From Betaproteobacteria bacterium (GTDB lineage Bacteria > Pseudomonadota > Gammaproteobacteria > Burkholderiales > Thiobacillaceae), in the NCBI GenBank assembly GCA_020049245.1, contig JAIFLB010000023.1, positions 1 to 6,249 of the forward strand: a stretch of 6,249 nt of DNA, given 5' to 3'. The translations under genes were made by a program, and so were the position numbers. Below are positions 6,097 through 6,249 of this stretch, piece by piece. Numbering within the stretch: the first letter of the stretch is position 1; the number at the start of each line of letters is the position of its first letter. A model generated the notes under the pieces. That model was not told the origin of the DNA. It worked only from the letters and a program-made list of their open reading frames with translations, and searched no databases.

Positions 6097-6125
6097 CAAC
6101 GCCCGCTTGCAAGCGGGCGTATTTC
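6097..6125. terminator. Perfect 22-nt palindrome, likely bidirectional terminator between GNAT and clpB
   Basis: Bases 6099-6120 are a perfect 22-nt palindrome with core GCCCGCTTGCAAGCGGGC, followed by ATTTC. It lies between two convergent genes: about 100 nt after the GNAT stop and 20 nt beyond the clpB stop. A strong GC hairpin in this position suits a two-way terminator, although neither side has a long T run. It is the near-twin of the element at 3987-4015. Confidence 0.6.
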
Positions 6126-6139
6126 ATACCGACATCGGT

Positions 6140-6249
6140 TTACACCACCTCCGCCTCCATCACCTGCTCGAACACAATCCGCCCGTCCTCCACATCGACA
6201 TGGATGATGTCCTTCGGCCCGAAGCGACCAGACAGAATCTCCTTCGCCA
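6140..6249 (-). CDS. clpB: ClpB disaggregase, C-terminal end (gene continues beyond the window)
   Basis: Read leftwards from the window edge, the frame gives AKEILSGRFGPKDIIHVDVE, then DGRIVFEQVMEAEVV and a TAA stop at 6140-6142. This is the normal end of ClpB, the small D2 domain strand region following the usual NPLAKEIL motif. ClpB is the ATP-driven hexameric chaperone that extracts polypeptides from aggregates with DnaK, and it is normally heat-shock induced; its promoter is not in view. Only the last 36 codons are visible, so completeness upstream is not proven. The natural stop codon shows this copy was not interrupted at its 3' end, unlike the other clpB piece at the left edge, which is in the same orientation about 6 kb away. 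Confidence 0.88.
   Translation of the reverse strand, partial: AKEILSGRFGPKDIIHVDVEDGRIVFEQVMEAEVV

Noticed and set aside
6097..6125. Palindrome considered as an integron attC site
   Set aside because: The paired R'/R'' boxes (GTTRRRY and RYYYAAC) are not present around it, it is perfectly symmetric rather than imperfect, and there is no integrase or cassette series.
6022..6207. Plus-strand 61-codon frame after the GNAT gene
   Set aside because: It crosses the palindromic terminator and runs antisense to the ClpB C-terminus; proline-rich low-information translation.

Overview
The window looks like a GC-rich proteobacterial chromosome. The two ClpB-like pieces at its edges read most like betaproteobacterial ClpB; this is judged from remembered family sequence, not a search. 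I see no rRNA, tRNA, integrase, transposase, CRISPR array or phage gene.

Layout. (1) Bases 1-147 (minus strand) are an internal piece of a clpB gene that ends abruptly on its 5' side. (2) Bases 251-3961 (plus strand) are an accessory, defence-like block. It runs: HsdR-type N-terminal nuclease domain fused to an HNH nuclease, DUF1016/YhcG PD-(D/E)XK nuclease, RhuM-family protein, a broken RelE/ParE-type toxin gene, and an intact XRE antitoxin. Three of the four junctions are 4-nt ATGA stop/start overlaps, so the block looks like one translationally coupled operon. Type I restriction loci often carry DUF1016 and RhuM genes, but no methylase, specificity subunit or helicase is present here. The block is therefore either a remnant of such a locus or a compact system in its own right. 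(3) Bases 4043-5997 (plus strand) are housekeeping-like: a complete M20-family dipeptidase (pepD) overlapping a GNAT acetyltransferase, bracketed by two near-identical palindromic terminator-like repeats. (4) Bases 6140-6249 (minus strand) are the true C-terminus of ClpB, convergent with the GNAT gene.

The most striking structural point is that clpB sequence occurs at both ends in the same orientation. The right copy carries the normal stop codon, while the left copy is cut off upstream of its Walker-proximal C-terminal part. This is the layout expected from tandem duplication or single-crossover integration next to clpB, with the left junction at about base 147.

Two other signals deserve attention. 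The DUF1016 and RhuM genes each contain a perfect inverted repeat (12 bp and 11 bp arms, 3-nt centre) inside the coding sequence. The RelE/ParE toxin has lost its start and carries an in-frame amber codon where the family usually has tyrosine, which leaves its antitoxin an orphan.
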